The notes under the pieces are model-generated. The model did no database searches and had not been told where the DNA came from. It saw nothing but the letters and a program-made list of their open reading frames with translations. The position numbers were made by a program, and so were the translations under genes. This document shows, piece after piece, positions 46,637 to 54,790 of a stretch of 64,000 bases of DNA. Every line of letters starts with the position of its first letter. Position 1 is the stretch's first letter. The stretch is from JBBQYA01 sp031412335 (lineage in GTDB: Bacteria > Bacteroidota > Bacteroidia > Sphingobacteriales > Sphingobacteriaceae), in NCBI GenBank assembly GCA_031412335.1, contig JANOCT010000023.1:91553-155552 (forward strand). Direction: 5' to 3'.

Positions 46637-46742
46637 ATTAAAAATCAATCTAACAATAGGATTAATAATTATTCAGAAAAATTAAGTGGCTGCAATTCCA
46701 ATCCATAAATAAAATAGACAATGGGAAAAGAATGAAAAGAAT
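46637..46742. other. Convergent gap after the tamA-like gene
   Basis: About 106 AT-rich bases between the barrel gene (+) and the small membrane peptide gene (-). I see no terminator hairpin, repeat or open frame in it. Confidence 0.4.
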
Positions 46743-46844
46743 TTAATCTTCTTCTTCTGTAAAAGTAATATCGTACTTGCTGAAATAAAAGGCCAACAAA
46801 GCAACTATAGAAACGGAAAGAAGAAATACTACTTCTGTGTGCAT
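46743..46844 (-). CDS. Small single-span membrane peptide, 33 aa
   Basis: A short open frame starts with ATG at 46844. The peptide begins MHTEVV and has a hydrophobic stretch from about residue 5 to 21, a short basic/aromatic stretch (FSKYD) and an acidic tail ending TEEED. That is the pattern of a tiny inner-membrane protein with its acidic end outside the bilayer. No family is recognised; it has some look of small accessory subunits of membrane complexes, but that is not evidence. It is alone on its strand, 320 bases from the next gene upstream. The upstream region has a perfect 7-base dyad (46880-46898). Its compact composition supports coding but small size makes it uncertain. Confidence 0.5.
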   Translation of the reverse strand: MHTEVVFLLSVSIVALLAFYFSKYDITFTEEED

Positions 46845-46879
46845 AACAGTAAATTAATTCTACAAAAGAAGGGTAGTAA

Positions 46880-46898
46880 GATTAACTCTGTGTTAATC
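46880..46898. promoter_or_regulatory. Dyad GATTAAC-TCTGT-GTTAATC
   Basis: A perfect 7-base inverted repeat with a 5-base centre lies 36 bases before the ATG of the 33-residue peptide gene on the minus strand. Its length and AT-rich arms fit an operator for a dimeric regulator. It has no T run, so it is not a terminator. The regulator is not known. Confidence 0.4.
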
Positions 46899-47048
46899 CA
46901 CTGTTAAGTTTTTTGCAAATTTTTGAAGAAAGCTTTTGGATTTAATTAATTTAGAACATTTTCAAAAGGAAAATCTAAAAATTACTTTCGATTCCGCTTC
47001 AATACAAATTGAAAATACTATATTTTAAATTAACTTAGACTAAGTAAT

Positions 47049-47165
47049 TTATACTAAAACATTTATGAATGAATATGCTAAAAGAAATTTATCTAACTGT
47101 TTAAAATCATTGGTAATCAAAAAACTAATCCAACGATTAGTATCAATTATAATTTTTTTTGACAT
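47049..47165 (-). pseudogene. Truncated PIN-domain toxin remnant, 38 aa
   Basis: The start codon overlaps the antitoxin-like stop by one base (TAATG). The first 26 or so residues, MSKKIIIDTNRWISFLITND and then FKQLDK, are the typical N-terminus of Bacteroidota PIN-family toxins, including the first metal-binding aspartate (Asp8 in IIIDTN). The frame then loses the family pattern and stops after residue 38, while intact members have about 130-145 residues. The remaining PIN acidic residues are not found in the 200 bases downstream, so the rest has been deleted or is too decayed. As read, it cannot make a working nuclease. The intact N-terminus suggests a fairly recent loss. Confidence 0.72.
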
Positions 47166-47374
47166 TATACCCCATATCGTTTTGATCTTACCAATTCTAC
47201 TTCCTTGGTAATTTCTTCCTGAGAGAGTGGAGATTTACTTTTAGATCTTGATTTTTTTAAAAATATAGAAAAATCATTAGTGTTTTCATGTATAACGATA
47301 AGCTTAAGGTCTGCTAAATCTTTTAACATTTTTTTAGCTTTTGGATTGAGAATTTCTATTCTTATGGTGCTCAT
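47165..47374 (-). CDS. Antitoxin-like protein of a PIN toxin pair
   Basis: The 69-residue protein begins MSTIRIEILNPKAKKMLKDL and continues DLKLIVIHENTN, a pattern common to small Bacteroidota proteins encoded just before PIN-domain toxins. The second half is basic and serine-rich (KKSRSKSKSPLSQEE), then a helix with EVELVRSKRYG, as expected for a toxin-binding tail. It overlaps a truncated PIN gene by one base. Role as antitoxin is inferred from this neighbour; with the toxin broken, it is an orphan that may persist by chance or as a protection against related toxins. Confidence 0.75.
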   Translation of the reverse strand: MSTIRIEILNPKAKKMLKDLADLKLIVIHENTNDFSIFLKKSRSKSKSPLSQEEITKEVELVRSKRYGV

Positions 47375-47509
47375 AATTAAAATTTATTAAAATATATTGA
47401 TAATATATGATTTACACACTTAGTAAATAGCTAATTGGAAAAAAATCAATTCTCGATATAATTAATTGAAAAATTATAAAATATTTCATAGCTAATCTAA
47501 AACAACATA

Positions 47510-48028
47510 TTAACTATTCGTATTAAAATCTCTTTTAATCCTTGCTAATTGTTTTAAATGATGTTTGGTATGAATTAAAATAAAGCGAGACCATTGCTCA
47601 GCATTCAAATAACCTAAACGGGGATGCTTTACTTGCGCAACTTTAGAGGCTTCACTAATTTTTTCAGATAGTGTTTCCATTCTTTTTAAAAGAGAATCCA
47701 TTCTTTTTGTAGCTTCTTCTTTACTGCATTTAATTGATTTATCTGCTAAAATAGAAGGAACTTTAAATTTACCTGGAGGTAAAGCCTCAACGAATAAAAT
47801 TAATTTAACTCGCAGATCCGTTGGGCGATAAGGCTCTTCTGATGGTCTACTACACTTATAAATAGATAGAACAGCTAGATCATTAGCAGCGATAATATGA
47901 GTAAAAACTTCAGAATATGACCAACCACCACTTGGTGGAGTTTCTACAAATTGCTCTTCTGAAAAACTGATTAGCAATTCTTTATACTTGTGAAGTAGTT
48001 TGATTGATTGTTGGCTATCAGTTGGCAT
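47510..48028 (-). CDS. DinB-like family protein
   Basis: From ATG at 48028 the protein is 172 residues, a four-helix bundle of the DinB/YfiT type. The features are PPSGGWSYSEVFTHIIAAND with a metal-type histidine, and near the C-terminus QWSRFILIHTKHHLKQLARI with the paired histidines. Some relatives are thiol-transferases that use bacillithiol or mycothiol, but many have no known substrate. A TTG start at 48052 is possible but less likely. It lies between upp and the antitoxin-like gene on the same strand with a gap of 63 bases to upp. Confidence 0.82.
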   Translation of the reverse strand: MPTDSQQSIKLLHKYKELLISFSEEQFVETPPSGGWSYSEVFTHIIAANDLAVLSIYKCSRPSEEPYRPTDLRVKLILFVEALPPGKFKVPSILADKSIKCSKEEATKRMDSLLKRMETLSEKISEASKVAQVKHPRLGYLNAEQWSRFILIHTKHHLKQLARIKRDFNTNS

Positions 48029-48091
48029 AAAATTAAAATTGTAAAAAATCAAATTAAAAATAAAAGTATACTTGACTACATGCGAAACAAT

Positions 48092-48733
48092 TTACTTTTC
48101 CCCATACGCTAAATCCCCAGCATCACCCAAACCTGGCACTATGTAAGCGCGAGTGGTTAGCTCCTCATCTAAAGCACAAAGCCAAATACGAGCATCGGGT
48201 AAATGCCGCCTTACATACTCTACTCCTACTTTACTTCCAATAATTGAAGCAATATGTAAAGTTTTATAAATGCCTTTTGCTAATAATTCCTGACAAGCCA
48301 AAACAATAGATTGCCCGGTTGCCAGCATCGGATCTGCAAGAATTAGCACTTTATCAGTTAAATCTGGAGAGGCTACATATTCTACTTTAATTTCGAAACT
48401 TCCATTTTTCTTAGTTTTGCGATATGCAGAAACAAAAGCGGAATCTGCTTTGTCGAAAACCGATAACATACCTTGTTGCAATGGTAATCCGGCTCTCAGA
48501 ATAGTTGCAATAACAGGCTGCTGTTCAATTAATTGAATGGTTGAAATTCCTAAAGGTGTTTTCACATCAACGGATTTATAGTTCAATGTTTTACTTATTT
48601 CATAAGCCATAATTTCGCCGACACGGATTAAATTTTGCCGAAATCTCATTCGATCAACCTGTATATTTTCATCCCGCATTTCAGACAAAAAATGATTCAG
48701 CACTGAATTTTGTAAATTAAGAATAGTGATCAT
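48092..48733 (-). CDS. upp: Uracil phosphoribosyltransferase
   Basis: Upp makes UMP from uracil and PRPP in pyrimidine salvage. The PRPP-binding loop LADPMLATGQS and the following LACQELLAKG are intact, and the C-terminal GLGDAGDLAYGEK carries the uracil-binding tail typical of the family. From ATG at 48733 (MITILNLQNS) the protein has 213 residues; an upstream ATG at 48760 would add nine. The N-terminus SVLNHFLSEMRDENIQVDRM is close to the Bacteroidota form. It is divergent from the PH-domain gene. Confidence 0.95.
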   Translation of the reverse strand: MITILNLQNSVLNHFLSEMRDENIQVDRMRFRQNLIRVGEIMAYEISKTLNYKSVDVKTPLGISTIQLIEQQPVIATILRAGLPLQQGMLSVFDKADSAFVSAYRKTKKNGSFEIKVEYVASPDLTDKVLILADPMLATGQSIVLACQELLAKGIYKTLHIASIIGSKVGVEYVRRHLPDARIWLCALDEELTTRAYIVPGLGDAGDLAYGEK

Positions 48734-48849
48734 TTTATGTTGATTGGATTTGGCTGGCATAAGCTTGAAATTAATAAAAAATGAAATTAAATCTAATCCT
48801 AAAACGTGTCTTTAAGTTTTAAATATCGTTAAATTTTACAAAAAATAAG

Positions 48850-48857
48850 CATCTTTG
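48850..48857 (+). promoter_or_regulatory. -7 box (CATCTTTG) before the PH-domain gene
   Basis: The sequence CATCTTTG matches 7 of 8 bases of TAnnTTTG and ends 5 bases before the ATG at 48863. If used, the transcript would have almost no leader, so translation would be leaderless. The -33 element is unclear. Confidence 0.35.
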
Positions 48858-48862
48858 CCTTC

Positions 48863-49234
48863 ATGCGTTCGCTTGATACCAAATTAAATCTACTTCATGA
48901 TGTTGCACTCGACGATGGTCGGGAGCAATATGATTATTTATTAATGGTCGACGAAATTGTGGAACTTTCCTACAAAGGCCTTCGTGATCGTTTGCTACTT
49001 ACCAATAAACGATTAATTGTGATGGATTCGCAAGGAATAATGGGCAAGAAAAAAGAGTTTACGTTTATAACTTACTCAAAAATCGCAGCGTTTGCATTAG
49101 AAACGAGTGGGCCATTGGATTACGATACCGAATTTAGAATATGGCTTAGAGGAAATGGTGGAATGGAATTAAGTTTTGTAAAAGGCACTGACATTGCCAG
49201 AATTGCAAATTTTTTAAGTTTGCATGTTAGTTAA
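48863..49234 (+). CDS. Bacterial PH-domain protein
   Basis: The 123-residue protein looks like a single bacterial pleckstrin-homology domain of the YvbH/bPH type: LMVDEIVELSYKGLRDRLLL, then TNKRLIVMDSQGIMGKKKEF with the basic turn, then FITYSKIAAFALETSGPLDY and a C-terminal helix IARIANFLSLHV. Such domains bind proteins or lipids and most have no known function. It has no membrane segment or signal. It is followed, 146 bases later, by moxR and the Bat genes but seems to have its own unit. Confidence 0.78.
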   Translation: MRSLDTKLNLLHDVALDDGREQYDYLLMVDEIVELSYKGLRDRLLLTNKRLIVMDSQGIMGKKKEFTFITYSKIAAFALETSGPLDYDTEFRIWLRGNGGMELSFVKGTDIARIANFLSLHVS

Positions 49235-49278
49235 GAGCTAAGTATACTTTTTCATTATTTCTTAAATTCTTTTTAATT

Positions 49279-49306
49279 TTTGCTTTTCAAACTATTGATA
49301 GATTTG
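49279..49306 (+). promoter_or_regulatory. Promoter of the moxR-bat operon
   Basis: TTTG at 49279-49282 and TAGATTTG at 49299-49306, with a 16-base gap, agree with the Bacteroidota -33/-7 pattern (exact -7). Transcription would begin about 65 bases before the moxR ATG and can cover the five genes to 54762, which are 1-12 bases apart or overlap. Confidence 0.6.
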
Positions 49307-49379
49307 GAAAAAGCGGCACAATTCTTTCTTTTGTAAGTGTTAGTGAATTCAAAAAAGAACTCAAATCTCAAAACCTTAT

Positions 49380-50378
49380 ATGCAAAGTAATAACGAAGCA
49401 TTAAAAAAATTACAATCAGAAATTAGCAACGAAAATAAATTCGCTGCTGCCATTGCAAAAGAACTTTCGAAAGAATTAGTTGGCCAACAAAAAATGGTTA
49501 ACAGTTTACTGCTTGGTATGCTAGCAAATGGACATATTTTACTCGAAGGACTGCCTGGTTTAGCCAAAACCTTAGCCATAAAGTCATTGGCTAAAACCGT
49601 AAATGCTAGTTTTTCACGGATACAATTTACTCCAGATTTGCTACCGGCAGATTTAACTGGCACACTTATTTACAATCATCAAAAAGGAGAATTTCAAGTA
49701 AAAAAAGGGCCAGTATTTGCAAATTTTATTTTAGCAGATGAAATTAATCGTTCACCAGCTAAAGTACAAAGCGCACTTTTGGAGGCGATGCAGGAACGTC
49801 AAGTAACCATCGGCGAAAATACTTATAAACTCGATGACCCATTTTTAGTAATGGCTTCACAAAACCCTATAGAACAAGAAGGTACGTATCAACTTCCAGA
49901 AGCGCAGGTTGATCGGTTTTTGCTGAAAATATTGGTTAGCTATCCGAGTAGAGAAGAGGAACAGGAGGTTTTGCGAAGGCAAAGTGGTACGCCGTCGGCA
50001 GGTATAAATCCAGTTGCAAAAATTGATGAATTAATTTTAGCCAGAAAAAGAGTTTTGAGTATTTACTTAGATCAAAATATTGAAAAATATATTCTTGATT
50101 TAGTCTTTGCAACCAGAAATCCTTCAGAATATGGTTTTGATAATTTTTTACCCTTGATTAATTATGGTGCATCCCCTAGAGCTAGTATTGGAATGGCTTT
50201 AGCTTCTAAAGCAAATGCGTATTTGCAAGGCAGAAGTTTTGTTATTCCAGAAGATGTGCAAACGGTTTGCAAAGAAGTAATGCGGCACCGTATTGGTTTA
50301 ACTTATGAAGCTCAAGCCGAAAATATTTCGACTGATGAATTAATTGATCAGTTATTAAATAAAATTCAGGTACCATAA
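49380..50378 (+). CDS. MoxR family AAA+ ATPase
   Basis: MoxR ATPases act as chaperones that help assemble or insert metal ions into complexes, working with VWA proteins. The 332-residue protein has Walker A GLPGLAKT at 57-64, Walker B ILADE at 117-121, then NRSPAKVQSALLEAMQERQV and the sensor region FLVMASQNPIEQEGTYQLPE near residue 160. It is complete. It starts a five-gene run with the DUF58, BatD-position, batA and batB-C genes, the classic aerotolerance operon of Bacteroidota. I see no signal, so it acts in the cytoplasm. Confidence 0.96.
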   Translation: MQSNNEALKKLQSEISNENKFAAAIAKELSKELVGQQKMVNSLLLGMLANGHILLEGLPGLAKTLAIKSLAKTVNASFSRIQFTPDLLPADLTGTLIYNHQKGEFQVKKGPVFANFILADEINRSPAKVQSALLEAMQERQVTIGENTYKLDDPFLVMASQNPIEQEGTYQLPEAQVDRFLLKILVSYPSREEEQEVLRRQSGTPSAGINPVAKIDELILARKRVLSIYLDQNIEKYILDLVFATRNPSEYGFDNFLPLINYGASPRASIGMALASKANAYLQGRSFVIPEDVQTVCKEVMRHRIGLTYEAQAENISTDELIDQLLNKIQVP

Positions 50379-50390
50379 ATAAAAAACAAA

Positions 50391-51266
50391 ATGGACACCA
50401 AAGAATTACTAAAACGGGTAAGAAAACTGGAAATTAAATCTCGTGGATTATCTAGCCAAGTATTTTCTGGTGAGTATCATTCTGCATTTAAAGGAAAAGG
50501 GATAAGTTTTGACAAAGTGCGGGAATATGAACTAGGTGATGATGTTAGAACCATTGACTGGAATTTAACCGCCCGTTATGATACTCCTTTTGTTAAAGTA
50601 TTTGAAGAAGAAAGAGCCTTAAATGTATTGCTAATGGTTGATATAAGTGGCTCATCATCAAGCGGAAGTATTTTACAAAGCAAAAGAAATTTAGCAACCG
50701 AAATAAGTTCGGTTTTGGCGTTTTCGGCAGTACAGAATAATGACAAAATTGGTTTGGTATTATTTTCTAATCGGGTTGAAAAATACATACCTGCCCAGCG
50801 TGGCAAAGTTCATATTCTTAAAATAATTCGTGCATTAATTGAACATGAGCCAGAAAGCAGAAGAACAAGTTTAACACCCGCTTTAAATTTTGCTGGAAAC
50901 GTTATTAAAAAAAGATCTGTATTATTTATTCTTTCCGACTTTATGGATTCGGGTTTTGAACAAGGCCTAAAAACCATCGCAAAAAAACATGACGTAATTG
51001 TATTGAAAATGGATGATCGATTGGATTTAGAATTACCAAATATTGGTTTAATTACAACAATTAACCCCGAAACAGACGAAAGAATGTTAATTGATACTTC
51101 TGATAATGCTGTAAGAAATGGATTTAAAGAAGCAGTTTTAGTAAAAAATAAACAGTTAAACGATTTATTAAAATCATCAAAAATTGATTTTGTAAACCTG
51201 AAAACATCCGAACCTTTTATAAAACCATTATTGGGATTATTCAAAAAAAGAGGCCTAGCAAAATAA
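50391..51266 (+). CDS. DUF58 domain protein of the bat operon
   Basis: The 291-residue protein contains the DUF58 signature GKGISFDKVREYELGDDVRT and then IDWNLTARYDTPFVKVFEEE near residue 55. A VWA-like metal site DISGSSSSGS is found near residue 87, followed by a Rossmann-type fold. It is thought to act with MoxR on envelope or stress complexes; the exact job is not known. It follows moxR by 12 bases and precedes the next gene by 3 bases. Confidence 0.93.
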   Translation: MDTKELLKRVRKLEIKSRGLSSQVFSGEYHSAFKGKGISFDKVREYELGDDVRTIDWNLTARYDTPFVKVFEEERALNVLLMVDISGSSSSGSILQSKRNLATEISSVLAFSAVQNNDKIGLVLFSNRVEKYIPAQRGKVHILKIIRALIEHEPESRRTSLTPALNFAGNVIKKRSVLFILSDFMDSGFEQGLKTIAKKHDVIVLKMDDRLDLELPNIGLITTINPETDERMLIDTSDNAVRNGFKEAVLVKNKQLNDLLKSSKIDFVNLKTSEPFIKPLLGLFKKRGLAK

Positions 51267-51269
51267 ATT

Positions 51270-52184
51270 ATGGGCAAAAAGGCAATTTACTTATTGATAT
51301 TAATTTTTGGTTTTGTTGCAAAGACAATAGCTCAGCCTATACAGGTAAAACTTTCAAGTGATAGTGCTGCTTATTTTATTGGCGATAAGATTTTAGTCAA
51401 ACTAACTGCCGAACATATTCCGGATGTAACAATTAATTGGAGCACAATCAGAAGTTTGGGAAACGATGCTGAGATATTGCAACAAAGTTCAGTAGATACT
51501 TTATTGAAAACTGGGGGTAAAATAAGCGAACAAATTACCATTTCACTCATTTCGTTTCTCGAGGATTCTTTTAGAATACAGCCAATTGAAATAATTTATT
51601 CTCAAGGGAATAAAAAACAGCAATATTCGATCAGTACGGTACCGTTAATTTTAAAGATAAAAAAGATAGTAGTTGATACGGATAAAGAACCCAAACCAAT
51701 AACTGAAATAGAAAAAATACCATTATCTTTTTTTGAAAAATTAATTTTAGGCAGTATTCTATTACTTATTATAGTTTCTACTTTACTGGTAATTCGTTAT
51801 TATCTGATTAAAAAAAGAAAAAAACAATTCGCTTTGGATAATTTAAGTGCTGAACAAATTGCATTTTCTCAGTTAGAAAAGTTACAAAATAAGAAACTTT
51901 GGCAATCAGCTCATTACAAATCCTATTATAGTGAATTATCTGTAATAGTCAGAACCTATTTGAAAAATTTCTCAGGGATTAATAGCCTTCCGATGAGTAC
52001 AAATAGATTGTTGGAAGCAGTTTATTCTGAAGAAAAAATACTACCAAAACCGCTGGTAAAACAATTGTTGGATGAATCAGATCTAGTAAAATTTGCGAAT
52101 AATACAGTGGAGAAAAATAATGAAGAAAAACTAATTACAAATTCAAAAAGGATTTTCACTAACCAACAAAGTACTGATGTTTGA
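51270..52184 (+). CDS. BatD-position membrane protein of the bat operon
   Basis: The 304-residue protein has a signal peptide (about 1-21, ending TIAQ), a beta-rich periplasmic part (about 22-150), one membrane helix (about 160-178, with ILGSILLLIIVSTLLVIRYY) and a cytoplasmic helical tail (about 185-304) with WQSAHYKSYYSELSVIVRTY. The layout of an oxygen-tolerance/Ig-like part before one membrane span fits a protein with the job of BatD, but it is short and I could not recognise a BatD domain with certainty. Its stop overlaps the batA start by 8 bases. It is a conserved neighbour of batA in Bacteroidota. Confidence 0.72.
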   Translation: MGKKAIYLLILIFGFVAKTIAQPIQVKLSSDSAAYFIGDKILVKLTAEHIPDVTINWSTIRSLGNDAEILQQSSVDTLLKTGGKISEQITISLISFLEDSFRIQPIEIIYSQGNKKQQYSISTVPLILKIKKIVVDTDKEPKPITEIEKIPLSFFEKLILGSILLLIIVSTLLVIRYYLIKKRKKQFALDNLSAEQIAFSQLEKLQNKKLWQSAHYKSYYSELSVIVRTYLKNFSGINSLPMSTNRLLEAVYSEEKILPKPLVKQLLDESDLVKFANNTVEKNNEEKLITNSKRIFTNQQSTDV

Positions 52185-53154
52185 TTTTGAATTTACCTAT
52201 CCTGAATTATTGTATTTGCTTGAAGCAGCGCCTATACTTATATTTTTCTATTTATTTAACACGAAAAACAAGCAGGTAACAATTGCATTTGCAGCACAAA
52301 ATTATTTACCAAAAACTAAAAAAAGTTTTCGCACTAGAACCATTTTTATTCCTTTCGCTTTGCGATTAACTGCTATGTGTTTGCTGGTAATTGCAATGGC
52401 GAAACCTGTAAAAACAATAAACACTTCTACAAAAACCATTGACAGTACTGCTGTAATGTTAATTCAGGATAATGCATATAGTATGAATGCAAGAGACATA
52501 AGCCCAGATAGAATTAGTGCGAATAAAATAGAACTAGAAGATTTTATCAAACAACATCCTGAATTGGAAATTGGATTAATTTCTGTTGCATCTAATTCTA
52601 TTTTACTTAGTCCTTTAACCAATGATCAACCAACTGTTCTAGCAGCAGTTAAACAATTAAAAAGTTCAGATTTTGTACAAAATGCAACGGTTACCGATGC
52701 AATAGGGATGGGAATTGAACGAATTAAAAATTCAGAACAAAAAAATAAAGTAATAATTGCCATGAGCGGAAGCTTAAATATTGGCAGTTTGCTAACTTTT
52801 GAAGAGGTATTATTAATGGCTCAGCAATCAGGAATTAGAATTTACTTTGTTGGAACGGGTAGTTTGTCGCAAGCAGAATTTCCAACAGAAAATGGAGTAC
52901 AAATAAAACCAGTTTTGTTAGATGAGGCTGAATTTACTAAACTTGCCAGAAACTCAGGAGGTGAATATTATCGAGCGACAGAGAATTCAAGATTAAAACT
53001 TGCTTTTGCAGATATTGCTGAGCAATTATCAATTGGAGCGGGAGGTTTTACAAAAAAAGTAAGTGAGGGTACTTTTCCGTTTGGATTATTCGCAGGATTA
53101 ATACTTTGCCTCGAATTAATTTTATCGAATACTTTTTACAGAAAAACTCCATAA
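52177..53154 (+). CDS. batA: BatA-type VWA membrane protein with degenerate MIDAS
   Basis: The 325-residue protein has N-terminal membrane helices (about 12-28 and 57-76), a von Willebrand factor A domain (about 90-275) and a C-terminal helix (about 300-320), the normal BatA layout. The metal-binding motif DxSxS reads DNAYS at 98-102, so the first serine is alanine; loss of a ligand suggests weak or no metal binding. Its role in aerotolerance is taken from family knowledge. It overlaps the preceding gene by 8 bases and is followed by batB-C after 3 bases. Confidence 0.88.
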   Translation: MFDFEFTYPELLYLLEAAPILIFFYLFNTKNKQVTIAFAAQNYLPKTKKSFRTRTIFIPFALRLTAMCLLVIAMAKPVKTINTSTKTIDSTAVMLIQDNAYSMNARDISPDRISANKIELEDFIKQHPELEIGLISVASNSILLSPLTNDQPTVLAAVKQLKSSDFVQNATVTDAIGMGIERIKNSEQKNKVIIAMSGSLNIGSLLTFEEVLLMAQQSGIRIYFVGTGSLSQAEFPTENGVQIKPVLLDEAEFTKLARNSGGEYYRATENSRLKLAFADIAEQLSIGAGGFTKKVSEGTFPFGLFAGLILCLELILSNTFYRKTP

Positions 53155-53157
53155 GAT

Positions 53158-54762
53158 ATGAGCATTCGGTTTTTATTTCCAGAATTTCTTTGGCTTTTAA
53201 GTGTCCTTCCTATTTTCGGTTTGCTATATCTTTTGTTTGAACGAATATCAAAACGTAATAAAAGTAAGTTAGCGGATACAATTATGTTTGCTGTTTTGGC
53301 CCCAAAATTTTCCATAACAAAAGAAAGAATACAATATTTTGGAATTCTTTTAAGCATGCTATTTATAATTTTAGGTTTCTCCGAACCTCGTTTCGCCTAT
53401 CGGATAGAAGCACCAAAAGCTTCAGAAATAATAATGGTGATGGATCTTTCAACAAGCATGGAAGCACGTGATTTACCAAATTCAAGAATCATGCAAGCGA
53501 AAGCAGAGGCATTAGAATTGATAAAAATATCTGGTTATGCTAAAATTGGTTTAATTGTTTTTGCTGGCAATAGTTTTAAATTAAGTCCTCTTACAAGCGA
53601 CAAAAATCAACTCATCAATTTAATTGAAAATTTAACAACGAATTTTATGCCTGTGCAAGGCACAAATCTTGCACCTGCTTTAATTCAAGCAAAAGAATCT
53701 TTTAGTAAAACATTGGACGGGAAATCAATTATTATTTTTTCGGATGCAGAAGATCATGAAGGCGGAGTAAATGAAGCGATCAAACTATTAATTTTAGATA
53801 GTATTCAACTAAATGTAATCGGGTTCGGAAGTGAAAACGGAAGTACAATTGGTATTGGAAAATCTGCTAGGAAGGATAAAAATGGCCAATTGATTTTGAC
53901 AAAGCCTGATATTGTACGTATGAAAGAATGGGCTACTTTAGGAAAAGGTGAATTTATTCATATAAAAAATGATCAATTAGAAAGTGAATACAAAAAGGGA
54001 TTGTTGGAAAGAATTTCAAAACTTACACCACCCAAAACGCAATTAATTATTCGCGAATCCAGGTTTCCTTGGATGTACTTAATTTCTTTTTCAATAGCTT
54101 TACTAGTTTTTCTTCTATCGGAGCAAAAAGGAAGAATAAGTATTTTTAATTTTCCTAAACGTCTTTTATTTTTCGGTTTTTTTATTTTACTCAGCTTGAC
54201 AACGTTTGCTCAAACTCCTGAACAATTACTGAGAAAAGGGAATAACGCTTATGAAGAAAAGAATTATGAAAAAGCAATTGATTTTTATTCCAAAGGTTTG
54301 GCCGCAAAACCAAATTTAGAAACAGGCATTTTAAACTCAGGCTTGGCGTTATTCCAACAAAAAAAATACGATTTAAGTCTCGAACAATTTCAGAAGCTAG
54401 CAGAAAGTAAAAATTCAACTATTAGAGCTAAAGCCTTTTATAATATTGGAAATACGTATTTAATCCAAAAAAAATACAAAATGAGCATAAATGCTTACCA
54501 AGAAAGTTTACGAGCGCTTGATAAAAATAAAGATACTAAATACAATCTTTTATACGCAATGAAAAAATTAGAGGAATCTCAACCACCTAATCCTCCTCCA
54601 AGTGCTCAACCACCACCTCCGCAAAAAACTAAAGCATTACCAACCGAAAAATTAACTCCTCAAGAAAAGGTGCAACAATTACAAAATAAAAGTAATGAGC
54701 TTATTATTAATAAAAATCAACAACAAAAAGGTTCAAATACTGGCAAATTGAAAGACTGGTAG
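53158..54762 (+). CDS. batB: BatB-BatC fusion: VWA membrane protein with C-terminal TPR domain
   Basis: The 534-residue protein combines two usual neighbours. Residues 1-325 are BatB: two membrane helices, VWA with an intact MIDAS (DLSTS at 96-100), and a further helix (about 302-320). Then comes a second signal-like hydrophobic segment RLLFFGFFILLSLTTFAQ (about 335-352), then BatC: TPR units from TPEQLLRKGNNAYEEKNYEK to about 455, a proline-rich linker (PPNPPPSAQPPPPQ) and the end GKLKDW, similar to the KxxKDW end common in BatC. The fusion keeps what looks like the BatC signal peptide inside the chain. It is the last gene of the operon. No separate batD follows. Confidence 0.9.
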   Translation: MSIRFLFPEFLWLLSVLPIFGLLYLLFERISKRNKSKLADTIMFAVLAPKFSITKERIQYFGILLSMLFIILGFSEPRFAYRIEAPKASEIIMVMDLSTSMEARDLPNSRIMQAKAEALELIKISGYAKIGLIVFAGNSFKLSPLTSDKNQLINLIENLTTNFMPVQGTNLAPALIQAKESFSKTLDGKSIIIFSDAEDHEGGVNEAIKLLILDSIQLNVIGFGSENGSTIGIGKSARKDKNGQLILTKPDIVRMKEWATLGKGEFIHIKNDQLESEYKKGLLERISKLTPPKTQLIIRESRFPWMYLISFSIALLVFLLSEQKGRISIFNFPKRLLFFGFFILLSLTTFAQTPEQLLRKGNNAYEEKNYEKAIDFYSKGLAAKPNLETGILNSGLALFQQKKYDLSLEQFQKLAESKNSTIRAKAFYNIGNTYLIQKKYKMSINAYQESLRALDKNKDTKYNLLYAMKKLEESQPPNPPPSAQPPPPQKTKALPTEKLTPQEKVQQLQNKSNELIINKNQQQKGSNTGKLKDW

Positions 54763-54790
54763 AAACAAAGAAAATATTAGTAAACTATAT

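Noticed and set aside
46880..46898. Dyad as a terminator for the antitoxin-like gene
   Set aside because: No T run follows on either strand and the arms are AT-rich and short, so termination is unlikely.
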